From: Eurosta solidaginis
Taxonomy: Eukaryota > Arthropoda > Insecta > Diptera > Tephritidae
Assembly: GCF_040869045.1 (NCBI RefSeq)
Contig: NC_090319.1
Location: 177,976,645-178,040,644 of the forward strand
Direction: 5' to 3'
DNA: 64,000 nt
In this document: positions 23,651-34,513 of the stretch, piece after piece
Numbering within the stretch: position 1 is the stretch's first letter
Layout of the letters: every line of letters begins with the position of its first letter
Made by a program: the position numbers and the translations under genes
Notes under the pieces: model-generated
The model's database searches: none
Told to the model about the DNA's origin: nothing
Seen by the model: the letters and a program-made list of their open reading frames with translations, nothing else

Positions 23651-25369
23651 TACACTTTAGGCACGCTGCGCTAACCATTTAGATATACAGCGGTGGTTTG
23701 TTTGACTGGCAAATTGCTAGTTCCATTCTTTCTTACCAACTATATTTACTCAGTGTTGCGCCATCTGTTGCAAATCACTGATAGTGCTGGATTTGTTTAT
23801 TGTCAATTACTTTATTTGACATTCCCAAGTGCTCTTGGTTTATTAACAATTGTTTTGGTTTTGATCGGCCTATTGATAAATGATTCAAGGTTCTATTCAA
23901 GCTCTAGGCCAGAACAATTATTTTTTTTTGTAATGATAATTATTGTTATTTTTTATTTTTCAAAATATGAAAAATTGTATTTTGTTTTTGGAATAGTAAG
24001 TAGAAAATTGTTTAGGTTCGTTGCGCTAACTATTTCGTTATACAGCGGTGGTTTGTTTGGCTGGCAAATTGCTACTTCCATTCCTTCTTACCAACCATAT
24101 TTATTCAGTGTTGCGCCATCTGTGGCAAATCACTGATAATGCCGGATTTGTTTATTGTCAATTACTTTATTTGACATTCCTAAGTGCTCATGGTTTATTA
24201 ACAATTGTTTTTGTTTTTATCGGCGTATTGATAAATGATTCAAGGTTCGATTTGAGCTCAAGGCCAGAACAATAATTTTTTTCTAATGATAATTATTGTT
24301 ATTTTTTAATTTTTCTAAATTTGAAAATTGTATTTTGTTTTGGGTATAGTAAGTAGAAAATTTTTCAGACAACCTGCCATAGCTGCGCAGATAGATCCAT
24401 TTCGAAAGGTGCTATGCCTTCATCACCAGTACGCTTTAGGTACGCTGCGCTAACCATTTAGTTATACAGCGGTGGTTTGTTTGACTGGCAAATTGCTACT
24501 TCCATTCCTTCTTACCAACTAAATTTATTCAGTGTTGCGCCATCTATTGCAAATTACGGAAGGTTTGTTTATTTTCAATTACTTTATTTGACATTCCCAA
24601 GTGTTTTTATCGGCGTATTGATAAATGATCCAAGGTTCGATTCGAGCTCAACGCCAGAACAATAATTTTTTTCTAATGATAATTATTCTTATTTTTTAAT
24701 TTTTCTAAATTTGAAAAATTGTGCTCATGGTTTATTAACAAGTGCTCATGGTTTTTAATAATTGTTTTTGTTTTTATCGGCCTATTGATAAATAATTCAA
24801 GTTTTTATTCGAGCTCAAGGCCAGAACAATAATTTTTTTCTAATGATAATTATTGTTATTTTTTAATTTTTCTAAATTTGAAAAATTGTATTTTGTTTTG
24901 GGTATAGTAAGTAGAAAATTTTTCAGACAACCTGCCATAGCTGCGCAGATAGATCCATTTCGAAGGGTGCTATGCCTTCATCACCAGTACGCTTTAGGTA
25001 CGCTGCGCTAACCATTTAGTTATACAGCGGTGGTTTGTTTGACTGGCAAATTGCTACTTCCATTCCTTCTTACCAACTAAATTTATTCAGTGTTGCGCCA
25101 TCTATTGCAAATCATGGAAGGTTTTTTTATATTCAATTACTTTATTTGACATTCCCAAGTGCTCAGGGTTTATTAACAATTGTTTTTGTTTTTATCGGCG
25201 TATTGATAAATGATCCAAGGTTCGATTCGAGCTCAACGCCAGAACAATAATTTTTTTCTAATGATAATTATTCTTATTTTTTAATTTTTCTAAATTTGAA
25301 AAATTGTATTTTGTTTTTGGAATAGTAAGTAGAAAATTTTTCAGACAAGCTGCCATAGCAGCGCAGATA

Positions 25370-25404
25370 GACCCATTTCGAAGGTGCTAAGCCTTCATCA
25401 TCAG
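25370..25404 (-). ncRNA. Hammerhead-ribozyme-like core, family A, best stem II
   Basis: Minus strand reads CTGATGA, one extra T, stem II GAAGG / CCTTC (five perfect pairs, loop CTTAGCA), then GAAA, a minimal stem III, and GTC as candidate cleavage site. The canonical hammerhead order is CUGANGA, stem II, GAAA, stem III, NUH. The single extra U before stem II and the very small stem III are departures. Confidence 0.6.
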
Positions 25405-26005
25405 TACGCTTTAGGCACGCTGCGCTAACCATTTAGCTACACAGCGGTGATTTTTTTGACTGGCAAATTGCTACTTCCATTCCTTCTTACCAACTATATT
25501 TATTCAGTGTTGCACCATCTGTTGCAAATCAGTGATAATGCTGGACTTTTTTATTGTAAATTATTTTATTTGACATTCCCAAGTGCTCATGGTTTATTAA
25601 CAATTGTTTTTGTTTTTATCGGCCTATTGATAAATGATTCAAGGTTCGATTCGAGCTCAAGGCCAGAACAATAATATTTTTCAAATTTAGAAAAATTAAA
25701 AAATAACAATAATTATCATTAGAAAAAAAATTATTGTTCTGGCCTTGATTTCGAATCGAACCTTGAATCATTTATCAATAGGTCGATTCGATAAAAACAA
25801 AAATAATTGTTAATAAACCATGGGCACTTGGGAATGTCAAACATAGTAGTTGACAATAATCAAATCCAGCATTATCAGTGATTTGCAACAGATGGCGCAA
25901 CACTGAATAAATATAGTTGGTAAGAAGGAATGGAAGTAGCAATTTGCCAGTCAAACAAACCACCGCTGTATAGCTAAATGGTTATCGCAGCGTGCCTAAC
26001 GCGTA

Positions 26006-26041
26006 CTGATGATGAAGACTTAGCACCCTTCGAAATGGATC
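26006..26041 (+). ncRNA. Hammerhead-ribozyme-like core, family A
   Basis: Plus strand has CTGATGA, T, GAAGA, loop, CCTTC, GAAA, then GGATC. One stem II pair is lost relative to the best copy. Confidence 0.5.
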
Positions 26042-26417
26042 TATCTGCGCAGCTATGGCAGGTTGTCTGAAAAATTTTCTACCTACTATTCCAAAAACAA
26101 AATACAATTTTTAAAAGTTGGAAAAAATGAAAAATAACAATAATTATCATTAGAAAAAAATTATTGTTCTGGCCTTGAGCTCGAATCGAACCTTGAATCA
26201 TCTATCAATAGGCCGATGAAAACAAAAACAATTGTTAATAAACCATGAGCACTGGGGAATATCAAACAAAGTAAATTATAATAAACAAATCCAGCATTAT
26301 CAGTGATTTGCAACAGATGGCGCAACACTGAATAAATATAGTTGGTAAGAAGGAATGGAAGTAGCAATTTGCCAGTCAAACAAACCACCGCTGTATAGCT
26401 AAATGGTTAGCGCAGCG

Positions 26418-26486
26418 TGCCTAAAGCGTACTGATGATTAAGGCTTAACACCCTTCGAAATGGGTCTATATGCGCAGCTATGGCAG
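26418..26486 (+). ncRNA. Hammerhead-ribozyme-like core with stem I, family A
   Basis: CTGATGA at 26431, AAGG/CCTT stem II, CGAAA at 26456, and GTC ending at 26466. Flanking TGCC (about 26419) and GGCA (26482) can close an outer stem I around internal loops, as in type I hammerheads. Confidence 0.55.
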
Positions 26487-27263
26487 GTTGTCTGAAAAAT
26501 TGTCTACTTACTATTCCAAAAAAAAATAAAATACCATTTTTCATATTTTGAAAAATTAAAAAATAACAATAATTATCATTAGAAAAAAAAATTGTTCTGG
26601 CCTAGAGCTTGAATCGAACCTTGAATCATTTATCAATAGGCCGATCAAAACCAAAACAATTGTCAATAAACCATGAGCACTTGGGAATGTCAAATAAAGT
26701 AATTGACAACAAACAAACAACACTGAATAAATATAGTTGGTATGAAGGAATGGAAGTAGCGATATGCCAGTCAAACAAACCATCGCTGTATAACTAAATG
26801 GTTAGCGCAGCGTACCTAAAGCATACTGGTGATGAAGGCATAGCACCCTTCGAAATGTATCTATCTGCGCAGCTATGGCAGGTTGTCTGAAAAATTTTCT
26901 ACTTACTATACCCAAAACAAAATACAATTTTTCAAATTTAGAAAAATTAAAAAATAACAATAATTATCATTAGAAAAAAGTTATTGTTCTGGCCTTGAGC
27001 TCGAATCGAAACTTGAATCATTTATCAATAGGCCGATAAAAACAAAAACAATTATTAAAAACCATGAGCACTTGTTAATAAACCATGAGCACAATTTTTC
27101 AAATTTAGAAAAATTTATAAATAACAATAATTATCTTAATAATCGGGGATTGCCCATATTGCTTTTATAAATGTATGAAAACATTTATTTGAAGCAATTT
27201 TTTAATTTTATAATTTATTTAATAATTTGGGAAAAATTTAAACAACGTGACATTAGGACGGAC

Positions 27264-27311
27264 AAGGCGACAGCTGTTTCGATTATACCTTGTAAATCTC
27301 TTCAAAGCCTT
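27264..27311 (-). ncRNA. Hammerhead-like motif, family B
   Basis: Minus strand shows AAGGC ... GAAGA, GATT/AATC stem II, GAAA, C-AGCT-G tiny stem III, TC, then GCCTT pairing back to AAGGC. Core position 3 region reads TTTGAAGA instead of CTGANGA. Confidence 0.5.
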
Positions 27312-27477
27312 TTCTCCCGGGAGTGGGAGTCGCACTCGCACTCCTACGATAGTTGAAATGGTTATAAACGCATTCAGCTACGTCATGCCTTAGTTGTTGT
27401 AAAGTTTTTCCCAATTTCCTTCTTTTTGCATAGTTTAATCTTTTACACATTGCATTCGACTCCCACTCCCGGGAGAA

Positions 27478-27525
27478 AAGGTTTTGAAGAGATTTACAAG
27501 GTATAATCGAAACAGCTGTCGCCTT
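27478..27525 (+). ncRNA. Hammerhead-like motif, family B
   Basis: Same fold as at 44642; stem I has AAGGT facing GCCTT, a wobble-preserving change that supports pairing. Confidence 0.5.
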
Positions 27526-27924
27526 GTCCGTCCTGATGTCACGTTGTTTAAATTTTTCCCAAATTATTAAATAAATTATAAAATTAAAAAATTGCTTCAA
27601 ATAAATGTTTTCATATATTTATAAAAGCAATATGGGCAATCCCCGATTATTAAAATCATACAAACAGACAAAATTGGTTAATTCGTTGTAGTTCTATAAA
27701 TAGAACAAAAACAGCAACAAAACCAAAGTTTCTTTGAAAACCGCCGTACCGAGCATAGCTTTGGCACATAGTTGCATACGAAGTATGCAATGTGTAAAAG
27801 ATTAAACTATGCAAAAAGAAGGCAATTGGGAAAAACTTTACAACTAAGGCATGACGTAGCTGAATGCGTTTATAACCATTTCAACTATCGTAGGAGTGCG
27901 AGTTCGACTCCCACTCCCGGGAGA

Positions 27925-27972
27925 AAGGCTTTGAAGAGATTTACAAGGTATAGTCGAAACAGCTGTCGCCTT
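27925..27972 (+). ncRNA. Hammerhead-like motif, family B
   Basis: Same fold; stem II is GATT/AGTC, where the A-to-G change keeps a G-U pair. Confidence 0.5.
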
Positions 27973-28314
27973 GTCCGTCCTGATGTCACGTTGTTTAAAT
28001 TTTTCCCAAATTATTAAATAAACAATAATTATCATTAGAAAAAATTATTGTTCTGGCCTTGAGCTCAAATCGAACCTTGAATCATTTATCAATACGCCGA
28101 TAAAAACAAAAACAATTGTTAATAAACCATGAGCACTTGGGAATGTCAAATAAAGTAATTGACAATAAACAAATCCAGCATTATCAGTGATTTGATATAG
28201 ATGGCGCAACACTGAATAAATATAGTTGGTAAGAAGGAATGGAAGTAGCAATTTGCCAGTCAAACAAACCACCGCTGTATAGCTAAATGGTTAGCGCAGC
28301 GTGCCTACAGCGTA

Positions 28315-28350
28315 CTGATGATTAAGGCTTAACACCCTTCGAAATGGGTC
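28315..28350 (+). ncRNA. Hammerhead-ribozyme-like core, family A
   Basis: CTGATGA, ATT-shifted AAGG/CCTT stem II, CGAAA and GGGTC, in the outermost right-arm unit. Same layout as at 26431. Confidence 0.5.
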
Positions 28351-28547
28351 TATCTGCGCAGCTATGGCAGGTTGTCTTAAAAATTTTCTACTTACTATTC
28401 CAAAAACAAAATACAATTTTTCAAATTTAGAAAAAATAAAAAATAACAATAATTAGCATAAAAAAATTATTGTTCTTTCTTGAGCTCGAGTCGAACCTTA
28501 AGAATATTTTCTTGACATCCATATCATTTGGGTCACCTTCTATTATG

Positions 28548-29961
28548 TTTATACTCAGCTGAGCAGAGCTCTCAGACATATTAATTCTGTTCGCATAACT
28601 GTAATCCGTAACGCCATAATCTAATCGAGATAGATATAGACTTCTATATATCAAAATAATCTGGGTGAAAAAAGAAATTCATTTAGCCATGTCCGTCCGT
28701 CGTACGTCCGTAAACACGATAACTTGAGTAAATTTTGAGGTATCTTAATGAAATTTGGTATGTAAGTTCCTGGGCACTCATCTCAGTTCGCTGTTTAAAA
28801 TGAAGCAAATCGGAATATAACCACGCCCACTTTTTCGATATCGAAAATTTCGAACAACGGAAAAACTAGCAAAATCGGATGACGAACACGCCCACTTAAA
28901 AAAAAAATTTTAAATTCAAATTTTAACAAAAAATTGAATATCTTTACAGTATATTAGTAAATTATGTTAACATTCAACTCCAGTAATGATATAGTACAAC
29001 AAAATACAAAAATAGAAGAAAATTTCGAAAAATTTTTCTACAATACTTTTAATGCCATAAGTCGAAAAAAATTTACAAATCTTTGTGAAATTTGGTAAGG
29101 GCATAGCTTCTATGCCGTTAACGGTTTTCTGTGAATTTGAGCGAAATCGGTTGAAGCCACGCCCAGTTTTTATATACAGTCGACCGTCCTTCCTTTGGCC
29201 GTTGACGCGATAACTTGAGCACAAATCGATATATCTTTACTAAACTTAGTTCACGCACTTATCTGAACTCACTTTATCTTATTATTAAAAATGTGCGAAA
29301 TCCCATTGGGACCACTCCCACTTTTTCGATATCGAAGATTTCGAAAAATGAAAAAAGTGCCATAATTCTATACCAAATACGAAAAAAGGGATGAAATAAG
29401 GTGATTGGATTGGTTCTTTGACGCGAAATATTACTTTGGAAAAAACTTTGTAAAATGGGTGTGACACCTACCATATTAAGTAGAAGAAAATCAAAAGTTC
29501 CGCAGGGCGAAATCAAAAGCCTTTGGAATCATGGAAGGAATATTTTTCGTGGTATTACATATATAAATAAGTTAGCGGTACCTGACAGATGATGTTCTGG
29601 GTCACCCTGGTCCACATTTTGGTCGATATCTCGAAAACGCCTTTATATATACAACTAAGGGCCACTCCATTTTAAGCCCCTCATTAATACCTTTCATTTG
29701 ATACCCATATCGTACAAACACATTCTAGAGTTACCCCTGGTCCACCTTTATGGTGATATCTCGAAAAGGCGTCCACCAATCACTTTTAAAATACTCTTTA
29801 TTACCTTCCATTTGATACTCATATCATACAAACACATTCCAGGGCTACCCTAAGTTCATTTTCCTACATGGTGATTTTCCCTTATTTTGTCTCCAAAGCT
29901 CTCAGCTGAGTATGTAATGTCCGGTTTCACCCGAACTTAGACTTAGACTTCCTTACTTGTT
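28548..29961 (+). mobile_element. DINE-1-like (Helentron-related) non-autonomous element, short form
   Basis: Layout matches DINE-1/INE-1: a 5' subterminal repeat (TATACTCAGCTGAGC), a conserved block with the GTCCGTCCGTCG microsatellite at about 28690, blocks with CCACGCCCACTTTTTCGATA, a central tandem region (29585-29880, two to three ~130-bp units), the inverted subterminal repeat (CTCTCAGCTGAGTATG) and a 3' stem-loop before CTTCCTTACTTGTT. No coding. The same family occurs on the other strand at 53519-58333. Confidence 0.8.
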
Positions 29962-29984
29962 ATTATTACACTTACATCGCTTTC

Positions 29985-30410
29985 CCAGTAATGCAATGTC
30001 CTGGTTAAAGGTGATTGGAATATCCTGCAAACATTTTGTCTTCAGGTAATCTCCGCTTATATCAACTCCAGAATTTTCGATAGGCATGATCATTGGTTGA
30101 TAGATGTCTGGCAATCTCGCTAACATCTACGCTCCAATCCATTCGCTGCTCACTGTTAAACCTACATTGCTTAGTTTATTCGCTGTGCACATTATGGTAT
30201 TCACTTAATCTTCAATAGACTGGCAATCTTCCATATGAGTTGTGATCAGCTTCTTAAAATACTTACTCTCCGTGTTAGTGCGGCATCGTGAGACACCCGC
30301 TCTAGACTAGCCCACATTACATCGTTCTGTATCATTACATACAGCATCGGATCCACCAGCAGCACCAGCTTCGATTTCTCTACGACTTTCCTCAAACACA
30401 GAATACCCAG
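29985..30410 (-). pseudogene. Ty1/copia-type gag fragment
   Basis: Minus strand segments in two frames read VLLVDPMLYVMIQND, ASLERVSHDAALTRRV, then THMEDCQSIED, ANKLSNVGLTVSSEW and ARLPDIYQPMIMPIENSG. These match the order of the UBN2-type copia gag domain. One frameshift near 30250 and stops at about 30195 and 30130. No other part of the element was seen. Confidence 0.65.
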
Positions 30411-30436
30411 CTAAAAAATCTCAAATACACAATCCC

Positions 30437-31590
30437 CAAATTTAAAATCCCATAACCAAAGTCCCCAACAGAAAATCTCCGCACTTTTTTTGTGGCTAAA
30501 TCCCCAAACTTTTTTTGAGGAAATATCAAAAAACCTCGAACACAAAATCACAAAAATTTAGTTAAATCATAAAGTAAAGTTCTGACGCGTATAAACTTAA
30601 TTACGCATTTATATAAATGTAAGTATCATAAAATATATAAGCATAAATGAAAATGATGGGGAATAACCTAACGGTACACGTTCTATTTGCATTGTGTTTT
30701 CATATTTTCTTTCTGTTCTAACCATGTCAATCTTACATTGCGAATTTGACAACAACTTCTTTTGTACATCAGTGGCACAGAGGCTTAGGTCTTCAACTAC
30801 CGTGCAAAAGTCGTCCGTTCAATGCCAGATCACGGATTTAAATTTTATTTTCTATTTATTTAATATTGGTTTATAAATTTATTATTAAAAATAGTGTGAA
30901 AAAATATTAAAAAATTTAAATAAAAAACCAAGATCTGGTAGTGAAGCGACGATGAGAAAATATCGCAAAATTAGCATAATATCATTAATATAGTTATTAA
31001 ATAGAAGGAAACTACGAAAGCAAACTGCAAAAGTTCTGAAAATAATTGAAAAAAGGAAAATTCAAAACGTTACAGATCTCCATCGCCTATATATCTTCTT
31101 GGAGAAAAAATTCCATCAAAGTATAAGTTTTGTTTGTCAAATGAATTTCTATCGCCTTATTAACTGCAAAATGTATCGAATTAGTTACTTCTTGGCGATA
31201 GACGATAAAATTATCAGAAAACTACTGGCAGGGTTTTTTAATGTAATTTATACATAAAAATATATGTATGTAAATATGTATTTATAATTTGTAAAAACAA
31301 AAATGTTCCGGTGTTTACTGCAATTCAATGAATTTTGAATTTTTTTGTTATGTAAATACTATATTAATTGTATTTATGAGTTATTACGTTGCACTGTATT
31401 TTCTTTAATGTGTCCGTTAAACATTTGTCAAATCATCAATATTGAAGTGTTAATTTGGAAATAGAATAAACATAACTATCCTTTTTCTGTGTTAAAAACA
31501 TTCGAATTAGGTTTAAAATCGCCGCGATGGGCATTTCGTGTTGGGGATTTTGATTACGGGACTTTGATTTTGGGGATTTTGATTTGGGGA
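30437..31590. other. Stretch bounded by imperfect inverted ends
   Basis: Left end has ATCCCCAAATTTAAAATCCC and AAAGTCCCCAACA; right end, inverted, has ATCCCCAAATCAAAATCCCC and AAAGTCCCGTAAT. It may be a decayed TIR element. No coding is seen inside; it is AT-rich. Confidence 0.4.
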
Positions 31591-32957
31591 TAAAGGGGGT
31601 AACCCTACTGCAAGACCTGGAAGGGTCTACCCTTCCCCAAAGTCTTAAAAGGTGGACCGCAAATTATCTGTCTGGTCGTGAGGCATCGGTGCAATTCAGG
31701 AACGCAACATCCAAACCAAGAAGAATTAAACAAGGGATGCCACAGGGTGGTGTCCTATCCCCACTTCTGCTTAACTTCTACATATTACAACTACCTTCAC
31801 AACCAGAAAAACCCATTATCTTTTCCTACGCCGATGACTGCACAAATGGCCCCAGCCCCAGACCCACAGATTGATGAGCTCTGCAACAAAATAAACGCCT
31901 ATCTCCCTGATTTCTCTAGTTTCTTCACCTCGCGAAACCTGACATTTTGACCGACTAAATCATCGGCGACCTTTTTACAAATAGACGTCACAAATGTCCA
32001 TGGCACTACGCTACCTACTGCCTTACACCCCAAAATCTTGGGTGTGACATTGGATCAGGATTTACATTTTGGTGAGAATGCAGCCGCAATTATACCGATA
32101 ATCCAGAGCCGAAATAAAAGCCTCAAATCTTTTGCTGGCAGTACTTGGGGAAAAGGTAAAGAAACGCTCATTACCACTTACCAAGAAATTGACCAGCCGA
32201 TTGCATGCTACGCGTCCCCGATATGGTCGCCAAGCTTAAAGACTACTCACTGGAAGAAGCTACAGGCCTGTCAAAATACTGCCCTCAGAACCGCCACGGG
32301 TTGTCTTCTTTTGTCCCCAGAGACCATCTACATAATGAGGCGAGAATACTCCCCATTAGGGAGAGAAATGAAATGCTAACCAAACAGTGTCTGTTGAATA
32401 CCCAGAAACCTAGGCATCTCAACAGACATCTGATTGATGAGCCTACACCGCTCAGGGGCTTAAGGAGTCATCTCCGTAAGCATTATGAGGAAATACGGCA
32501 CCTGAGAACACAGCCGTATGAAGTTAAAAAACACAAGCAGGTCCTCAGTGAACTCAACATGCTTTGGACCTCTATGCTAGGAATTGCCCGGTGGATCCTG
32601 TACTCAAAAAACAATATCCAAAACTAGCAGAGGATGAACGCACTCTCCCTAAGGAAACGCGAGTCACTCTAGCTCAACTTCGATCTGGATACTGTAACAG
32701 GTTAAACTCTTACCTATCCCGAATCAACACCGACGTACAAACCATATGTCCTGCTTGCAATGTGTCCACATTACACCAACCATCTCTTTAACTGTATTGT
32801 GGAACCAACGCCTTTAACGCCCCTCTCATTATGGTCCACCACTGTTGAAACAGCAAGTTTCCATGGTCTCCCGTTAGAGGACATTGATGACATTTTGTGA
32901 TCAGTCGCACCTATTGGAAGGGGCGAAGCACTGCTAAAACAACCACAACAACAACAA
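31590..32957 (+). pseudogene. LINE (I/Jockey superfamily) RT C-terminal half, broken
   Basis: Frames read TLLQDLEGSTLPQSLKRW, KQGMPQGGVLSPLLLNFY and the catalytic YADD (31830), then ILGVTLDQDLHFG, CYASPIWSPSLKTTHWKKLQ, LRTATGC and RETRVTLAQLRSGYCNRLN with CPACNVS at the C-terminus (32750). At least three frameshifts. It ends in an (ACA)n tail at about 32937-32957. Upstream endonuclease and RT fingers are missing. Confidence 0.8.
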
Positions 32958-33305
32958 AAGTGTGCCCATTTTATGTATCTCTATTTCTCTTCAGCAGATG
33001 CAGCAGTACCAATTCCAAACCCGGGGTTAGGTTCGAAGCCTCTCTGGAGTAAGTGAACGAGGAACGATCCCTCCACCACTGTCGAAACAGCAAGTTTCCT
33101 GGGACTCCCGTTAGAGGACATTGATGACAATTTGTGATCGGTCGCACCTATTGGATGGGGTGAAGCACTGCTAAAACAACAACAACAACAAAAGTGTGAC
33201 CATTTTATGTATCTCTATTTCTTTTCAGCAGATGCAGCAGTACCAATTCCAAAGACCGGGGTTAGGTTCGAAGCCTCTCTGGAGTAAGTGAACGAGGAAC
33301 AACCC
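32834..33305 (+). repeat. Tandem duplication (~236 bp) of the LINE 3' end and flank
   Basis: 32834-33069 and 33071-33305 are near copies. Each starts TCCACCACTG, includes the LINE's GAGGACATTGATGACA and (ACA)n tail, and ends with TTAGGTTCGAAGCCTCTCTG. The unit spans both the LINE end and the following DNA. Confidence 0.85.
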
Positions 33306-33539
33306 CTCCGCAAGGAGCTACTCTTGACAATTTTTGAACGATTTGCGAGATTTTGAGGCAAAACCTCCGGATCTTTCCGAAATGCCCTCGCCGAAGCCGC
33401 CGGTATATAATAGAGCCTACGCCGCCGCCGCCGATAAAGGGATCGACGTAAACCTCTACTACAAACCGACTTAATGCTCCACTATGTAATTTCCTTTTTA
33501 ACAGCGAATTAAAAAATATCTTGTTTATACAGAAGGTAA

Positions 33540-33777
33540 AGATTTTCAGCGAATGGTTTTTCGCAAACACTGGGTTAACTGCGCGCCATATTTGGAGATT
33601 CGAACCCTAACCGAACTCGCAAACGAGTTTCAAGATGAATGTCCGCTTGCTAAAAACAGTTTTCTGAATAAAACTTATGTAGACGATATTTCGTCAGGAG
33701 TTCATAAAATGCAGTCTCATTTCAACTCCATGTCCCAAATTATGGAAGTTTTAAAATCAGCCAATACTATTCTTATT
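33540..33777 (+). pseudogene. BEL/Pao reverse transcriptase fragment
   Basis: Open frame reads NCAPYLEIRTLTELANEF and the catalytic NKTYVDDISSG, followed by a helix ending SANTI, the order seen in BEL/Pao RT (FYVDD form). Only about 75 codons survive, ending at a LINE fragment. Confidence 0.7.
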
Positions 33778-33999
33778 TAATTTGTCCCTTAGATTAGGTA
33801 ATTTTTGGATGAGTGGAAAGTTACATTAGTAATTCCAGTTTTTAAATCTGGAAGTAAAAATAATGCATCGAACTATCGACCAATTTCTAAAATAACTAAT
33901 ACTATGTTCAAACAGAAAAAAAAAATTGAGGAAATTTCGATTTGAATTGAGTGCTGTTCATACAACTCGATTTAGCTTACACAATAGTAATTTGATAGC

Positions 34000-34230
34000 T
34001 GGTTGGCTCATCTCTACAGCAAGAACATACCTTTGTTCAGACTGTCAAAATGTGCGTGTTGGTATTAGGCGAATGAAATGGAATGAAAACATAAAACTTT
34101 GAAATTTTTGTGTGTTGTAAGAAAATGTGTTCAATGTTTTGGTTTCATTTTGAGTTTGCCATCTTCTTTTGACAATCTCTACTCCAGTGAAATGAAAGAC
34201 ATAAAATCAGCTGATGAGATGAGCCAACCA
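34000..34230. mobile_element. MITE with TGGTTGGCTCATCTC inverted ends
   Basis: TGGTTGGCTCATCTC at 34000 and its inverse ending at 34230. Length about 231 bp, no coding. The target duplication is unclear, so the superfamily is not called. Confidence 0.7.
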
Positions 34231-34308
34231 TATAGTTCAGCCGTGCGTAGCTGACGTTTAAATATACTCAATAAACACACTTTACAATGTTGTATTTGCA
34301 GTTTGAAA

Positions 34309-34384
34309 CAATTTATTACGCAATTTTTTTTAAATTGGCAATTTATTATTACAATTTATTATATGACAAATTGCGTAATAAATT
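34309..34384. repeat. 76-bp imperfect palindrome
   Basis: CAATTTATTACGCAATTT on the left and its inverse on the right, with an AT-rich loop. It can form a long hairpin. Confidence 0.65.
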
Positions 34385-34423
34385 GCCCAAATAGTATAAA
34401 TTGCCAATTTGGTGTGTGTTTGA

Positions 34424-34513
34424 ACCTAGTATAATACTGTCAAACTCTTTGAAAGCTTTCGTTTGCTATTAAACAATACATTTCGCTGTCCTAACATGGT
34501 ATTATACTAGGTC
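34424..34513. mobile_element. ~90-bp mini MITE
   Basis: ACCTAGTATAATAC at the left and its exact inverse at the right end. Too short for coding; class unknown. Confidence 0.55.

Larger units (their letters stand above)
27137..28021. mobile_element. Family B element inserted in the family A array
   Basis: The insert is composed of one inverted and one to two direct partial copies of a ~457-bp family B unit. It is flanked by AACAATAATTATC on both sides (about 27124-27136 and 28022-28034), a sequence that occurs once in uninterrupted family A units, so it is a ~13-bp target duplication. The inverted junction is at about 27452. Units carry CGGGCAATCCCCGATT termini, a tRNA-like segment and a hammerhead-like fold. 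Confidence 0.75.
23605..28480. repeat. Large inverted array of ~400-425 bp units (family A)
   Basis: Units share a block around TTTGACTGGCAAATTGCTAC and another around GGTTCGATTCGAGCTC. Left arm copies have anchor points at 23695, 24050, 24474, 25032 and 25449; right-arm copies in the opposite orientation end near 25962, 26386, 26782 and 28270. The arms turn around at 25673-25727, with matching flanks AAGGCCAGAACAATAAT and its complement. Copies differ by small deletions. The repeated open frames in each unit are side effects of the repeat. Each unit contains a hammerhead-like core (listed separately). Architecture suggests retrozyme or Penelope pLTR arrays, or a foldback element. Confidence 0.85.

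Noticed and set aside
26405..26465. Family A segment read as a tRNA-like pol III promoter (TGGTTAGCGCAGCG plus CCCTTCGAAATGG)
   Set aside because: The supposed B box is better explained as stem II plus the GAAA block of the hammerhead-like fold; only the A-box-like part remains.
23693..28272. Repeated ~75-codon frames with a conserved hydrophobic protein (about eight copies on both strands)
   Set aside because: They follow the family A repeat in both orientations and have no independent codon-level conservation; the repeat alone explains them.
30770..30835. tRNA or SINE head (TGGCACAGAGGC and CGTTCAATGCC)
   Set aside because: Box matches are present, but no cloverleaf could be drawn by eye and there is a single copy.
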